NCBI GenBank assembly: GCA_032164245.1 | Contig: JAVMKO010000001.1 | Location: 65,640,892-65,704,891 of the forward strand | Length of the DNA stretch: 64,000 bases | Origin: Sternotherus odoratus | Lineage: Eukaryota > Chordata > Testudines > Kinosternidae | Reading direction: 5' to 3' | Shown: in pieces, positions 59,953-64,000 of the stretch | How positions within the stretch are numbered: the first letter of the stretch is position 1 | Layout of the letters: each line of letters starts with the position of its first letter | Notes under the pieces: model-generated | What the model was told of the DNA's origin: nothing | Seen by the model: only the letters and a program-made list of their open reading frames with translations | The model's database searches: none | Position numbers and translations under genes: made by a program

Positions 59953-62900
59953 CTCACCCATTCACTGGCTGACCCTGTACAGGATTTCACAAAGATTAAG
60001 TGGGAGAGTAGAAGATCTGTACTACAAGATGACATAGCAGGTGTGTAAAGAAAACTCCACATCCTGCATTGGTTTGATGACCATGTTCTCACTCCTTCAT
60101 ATTCTCTGTCATTGCAATTAGGAGATTAGAATGGAAAGGGGATGTGTTTGGGAAAGGGAATGTATCTGGCACGGAGAAAATGGTCTTCAAAATCGGCACA
60201 AACAGAACAGCAATAATCTTCTATGTAAATTCCTGTCATGAATTTGAGTAGGAATATGACCACTGCAGGCTTATAGATTCATGTGAATGGTATTCTTGCT
60301 GTAGTAACTGACAATGGGATAGCTACTGGCAACAGGCCCAATGCTTCTCAAGCTGATTTGTGGATTTGCTGAGGTTTATTAGGCCAATATTTTTTGTATA
60401 CCTTGGTAATGCTGGAAAGTGGCTAACTGAATAATCCAGTGTGAATTTTGGCAACACAAGTTGCTGGAATACTTATATTTTCCAATCTTGAGGGCAGGAT
60501 TTTGTGTGCTTCTGTGTGCACATGGGCAATGTTGAAGGTGGAATTTGCATACTTTTATTACTCATACTGATTATTTTATATTGTTGCTGGACTATAAGAA
60601 GAGTTGGAATGATTTGAGATTTTTTTAATAATTAAAGATTATTAATTTAGAATAATTCTGGCACAGTTGGGAGAACTTGGAAAGTATAAAATACACCGTA
60701 TTCCTATAGTCCATGATTCCAAAAGAAAAGCTAAGTTTTTACAGGCTTATAAAGTGTATTAGTTATATATTTTCTGTATTTTAGGTTCTACATAGGTTGA
60801 CATATGGTCATAAGGAAATGTGGTTTTACAAAGAAAGTAGGATACAAATAGTCCCAACATATATTTTAACTCCCTGAATTCCCCCCCTCCCCATTGAGGC
60901 TTTGTGACATAGTCAAATTACACAAAAGAGTGACCTGATATGAGTGCTTCATGGCCACTTGCTTGGATAACTTCTGTATTTTTTGCTGTCTTTGCCAAGA
61001 AAGAGTTGTGTTCTCATTCTATACTCACTGTGCTTAAAGCTTTATGCCACACCATCATGTATTCGCCCTCACACTGTATATACATGCACATGCCTAATAA
61101 TACAGCTTCCAGTCCTTCAGTCTGGGGTAACAGCTGGGATTCTGCTTCTGTCTTATTTACTAGTGGTTGAATCTTTCAAACAATTAGTTGCAAATTCACT
61201 CAATATTCACAGGCATAAAGGTGGGGTTATTTTTCCTGTGATCTCTATTAAAATGTGCAACATGCTAAGATTTTTAAATAATGCATATAAACACAGGTGG
61301 GTGTTTGCAAGAAGTGGCTAATTTAATTCTTCATCTGAAACATTTGGATTTTCAGACATTTAATATTCTTATTGTACATTTCTAAACATCCCATTTTTTC
61401 ATAGAAGAAAGTCTGGGATTAAATAAGAAAAAGTCACAGAATGCCAATCTTTGGATTCCATTTTTATTTTAGTTGGTTATAAATATAACTAAGGTTGAGA
61501 AAACATTCAGGAAGAAAATGGGATAAATTTATTTCAACTGTCCCCTTGCAAACACCAGGTCCCTTCTCTGCAAAACTGAGCTGGAGAAAGAACTTCAGGG
61601 CAGAGGGCAACTCTCATTTAGCAGATCTGTGAAACAGACAGAAATTGGGTTGAACAGATGAATTAATAAAGATTTCAAACTGTAAATTATTAAGGAGGAC
61701 TCCAGTTTATTGGATGAGACATCGAAAACAATTTAAAGCAAGGTCTGAATTAATATAGAACAGAGAGAATAACACCATTTATCTTTTAAAATTATTTATG
61801 AGGAGAAAATGAAAGCAAAGGGGTGTTCCCTTAGGTAATATTTGGCAATCTCAATTTAGAATTTATTTCACAGATAAAATGGTACTGTACACACATTTTT
61901 TACAATATGGCAGCTTGTTGTCTTTATAATGTTCAATATCTTTAGTAGAAGAGAAGACTCCAACATCAGTATCCTCAAAAGCCCAAATAACTTATTAAAT
62001 TAGGTCCACTCAAAATCTGCAGAAAATTTGGTCAAATGCTAGAGAATTTTTAGGAAATTCTGAAATGTGTTTTAAAATCAAATGATCTCAGAACTGAAAA
62101 CACTATTATGTTGTCTCTTTTTTTGTACTTTTACTAATAGCTGTAAATAAAATTACTTCTTTTGTTTATTTTTTCCCAAAAATTGTCCCTAACCCTAAGA
62201 GATATTTAATTACCCCTTAAAGTCTTCACAAATTTGTACTGCTTTTGTCCCTTTCTTCCCTTAGTCTAAGATGACGACACAAAGCATTAAATAGGATAAG
62301 CCACTGAATCATTTCCAATTTGGAACCTTATTCCTACAGACTGTCCTTCTACATTAATATAGCTACACTAGATAAAGAAGTTTCTGGATATTTCTATCTA
62401 TGCTATTTGCTGTGGAATAACTAGTAGTGAAACCTCTCTGATATATTGTTTTGGTTTCTCTGTAGGTGAGGAATGTCCATAGCAGATCACTGTTCCTAGT
62501 AGGAATGAAGCCAAGCTTCACTGAGGGAAAATGGTGGCTCCCAGTTTGCTGGAAAACAGAGAGGAGCCACTGTGAGGAGGAGAAGATTAATAAAGATAGT
62601 GCACGTTTTTGTTAAGGGCAGCCCATGGCCCCAGTCTTATTGAGAACACTGGGAGATGGCGACCATTTTGAAAAAGAGGGTAATTCTTCTTGAATTTTTC
62701 CAAAAGAGTCTATTCTTCCCCCACTTTTACTGAAGGAGAAATTTTCAATAATGAAGTATGATGGGGAAAATGACTATTAACATTCAACATTTCATACAAA
62801 AAATTACTCGCTGTACCACATATACTCAAGTCAATGCCTGAGCTGAGATCATTTGGACCAAAAAAAGGACTGGGCTAAATTTCTTAACATGGGTCTTATA

Positions 62901-63084
62901 AATCAATTACATTAACAAAGTTACCTTTAAGTTTTCAGAAAACTCATTCTGTACTCCAAGGGTAAGTACTTTAATTTTGGGGTGGATAGGCTGTATTCTT
63001 CATACATAAAATGATTAAATTCCTACTTTAAGTTCAAAACTCAACTCAGTTTCAGCTATGTCACTGTTACCAACACCTTCATAA
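59953..63084. other. AT-rich intergenic DNA, no gene
   Basis: No supportable gene or repeat. The frames at 60940-61321 are unrecognised. Confidence 0.4.
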
Positions 63085-63300
63085 TCTATATATATAAAAG
63101 TCAAGTGGTGTATGTATGTATGTATGACAGCGAACTCCTCCCGCACCGTTTGAGCCAGAGACTTGAAATTTGGTACAGTGAGGAGTCTTGGGGTCTAGAT
63201 GCTGGTAAGGGTCGAAAAATTTTCAGATCTCACCTCTGACTTCCCCCAGGGGTGAAAGTCTTTCAGGGCCAATCACATCGGCTGGGCGGTTAGGTGGTGA
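63085..63300 (+). mobile_element. Helitron-like 5' terminal region (tentative)
   Basis: tctatatatataaaagtcaa after an A (63084), then a GTAT microsatellite and gcgaactcctcccgcaccgt, gagccagagacttgaaattt and ggtac. The TC start with an A/T insertion context, and the 'gaaatttggtac' phrase, resemble the 5' region of some animal Helitrons. No Rep/helicase or CTRR end is visible in the window, so the call is weak. Confidence 0.35.
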
Positions 63301-63354
63301 TGATGTCATAATACCCCCTCCAACAGACACCACACTCGCTCAGCTCGCCCCTCC

Positions 63355-63510
63355 CTCCTCCAACGGAACCCCGGAGATCCCTGAGTTCTCTGCCCCTCCC
63401 CCCTCCCAATGGAACCCCGGAGATCCCTCAGTTCTCTGCCCCTCCCACCTGCGAAGGTCCCCGGAATCCCTCAGCTCTGGGCCCCCTCCCCGCCTGCGAC
63501 GGATCCCAGT
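63355..63510. repeat. C-rich tandem repeat, about 44-46 bp period
   Basis: ggaaccccggagatccctga starts at 63365 and 63411 (spacing 46), followed by a diverged copy near 63453 (gaaggtccccggaatccctc). The unit includes gttctctgcccctccc. Confidence 0.7.
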
Positions 63511-63524
63511 TGGGTTTGGTGGGA

Positions 63525-64000
63525 CGGTAAGTGAGGTGAGGGTGTCGGGTTCGGTCAGGGGGTGAGGTGGGAGTGTCGGGTTTGCTTGGGGGGGTCAGGT
63601 GGGGGTGTCGGGTTTGGTCGGGGGGGTACGTGAGCCGGGGGGTGTCGGGGTTGGTCTGGGGGGGTGGGAAGGTGTTGGGGTGGGTGAGGGGTGAGGTGTG
63701 GGTGTTGGGTTTGGTCTGGGGGGGGGAAGGTGTCGGGGTGGGTGCCCAGACCAAACCCGACACACCCCCGGCTCACTTACCCCCCGACCAAACCCGACAC
63801 CCCCACCTCACCCCCCCACCAACCGCAAAACCCCCTGACCAACCCCAACACCCACACCTCACCCCTCACCCACCCCGACAACTTCCCACCCCCCCAGACC
63901 AAACCCAACACCCGCCCGGCTCACGGTGCACTGTGTAGCACACAGATTATTAAATACACTGTTCGGTCGGCGGGTGAGGTGGGGGTGTCGGGTTTGCTCA
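63525..64000. repeat. G-rich/C-rich minisatellite in inverted arrangement
   Basis: From 63525 to about 63746 the plus strand carries 'ggtgtcgggtttggtcgggg' units about 31-37 bp apart (gtgtcggg at 63542, 63573, 63605, 63642). From 63747 to about 63925 the same unit appears as its complement. From 63960 the G-rich orientation returns and runs off the window. The frames through it are repeat translations. Confidence 0.85.

Noticed and set aside
63428..63938. Proline- and glycine-rich open frames of about 110-123 codons
   Set aside because: Translations of the G/C-rich minisatellite in its two orientations.
1..64000. CRISPR arrays, operons, tRNA genes or prokaryotic features
   Set aside because: No regularly spaced direct repeats with unique spacers, no tRNA cloverleaf outside the SINE head, and no dense coding. 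The sequence is vertebrate non-coding DNA.

Overview
The window reads as non-coding nuclear DNA from a cryptodiran turtle. The best lineage marker is a tRNA-derived SINE at 51751-51920 with the turtle 'Cry'/Pol III SINE layout: box A, degenerate box B and a CR1-type tail. CR1 3' ends, several hAT families, PIF/Harbinger-like and Tigger/pogo-like MITEs, MIR remnants and Penelope-like fragments fit the same picture. These family assignments rest on pattern memory, not on a database search.

No intact protein-coding gene can be supported. All open frames are short (the longest is about 208 codons). The longer ones lie in GC-rich transposon interiors or minisatellites, or are chance AT-rich frames. 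The one clear piece of a host gene is a heparanase (HPSE)-like first exon at 50645-50840, with a splice donor. It is broken by a frame change between signal peptide and mature region, and it lies inside an apparent Tigger/pogo-type DNA transposon (50373-51438).

Layout. 1-5 kb: a 5S rRNA-headed insertion with a 17-bp target-site duplication (TSD), a Penelope-like palindrome with a 14-bp TSD, and two hAT elements with 8-bp TSDs. 6-15 kb: CR1 and Tigger remnants, a second Penelope fragment, two GC-rich hAT-like blocks and a short 'gggtgaccagac' MITE. 15-25 kb: mostly AT-rich, featureless DNA with old degenerate repeats. 25-30 kb: hAT ends carrying two minisatellites, two Harbinger-like MITEs and a hAT/Tigger chimera. 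30-50 kb: CR1 and MIR remnants, two more Harbinger-like MITEs, two Penelope palindromes with 12-bp TSDs, a Penelope coding remnant with a well-kept hammerhead-ribozyme-like core, and a hAT. 50-53 kb: the heparanase-carrying Tigger element, the turtle SINE and a 906-bp hAT. 55-60 kb: CR1, another Penelope fragment, and a solo endogenous-retrovirus LTR with a 5-bp TSD. 63-64 kb: a Helitron-like start leading into C-rich and G-rich minisatellites that form an inverted repeat.

The points of most interest are the heparanase exon carried as genomic DNA (exon plus donor plus intron) inside a DNA transposon, the recurrent hammerhead-like cores in the Penelope fragments, and the 5S-headed insertion with an unassigned tail.
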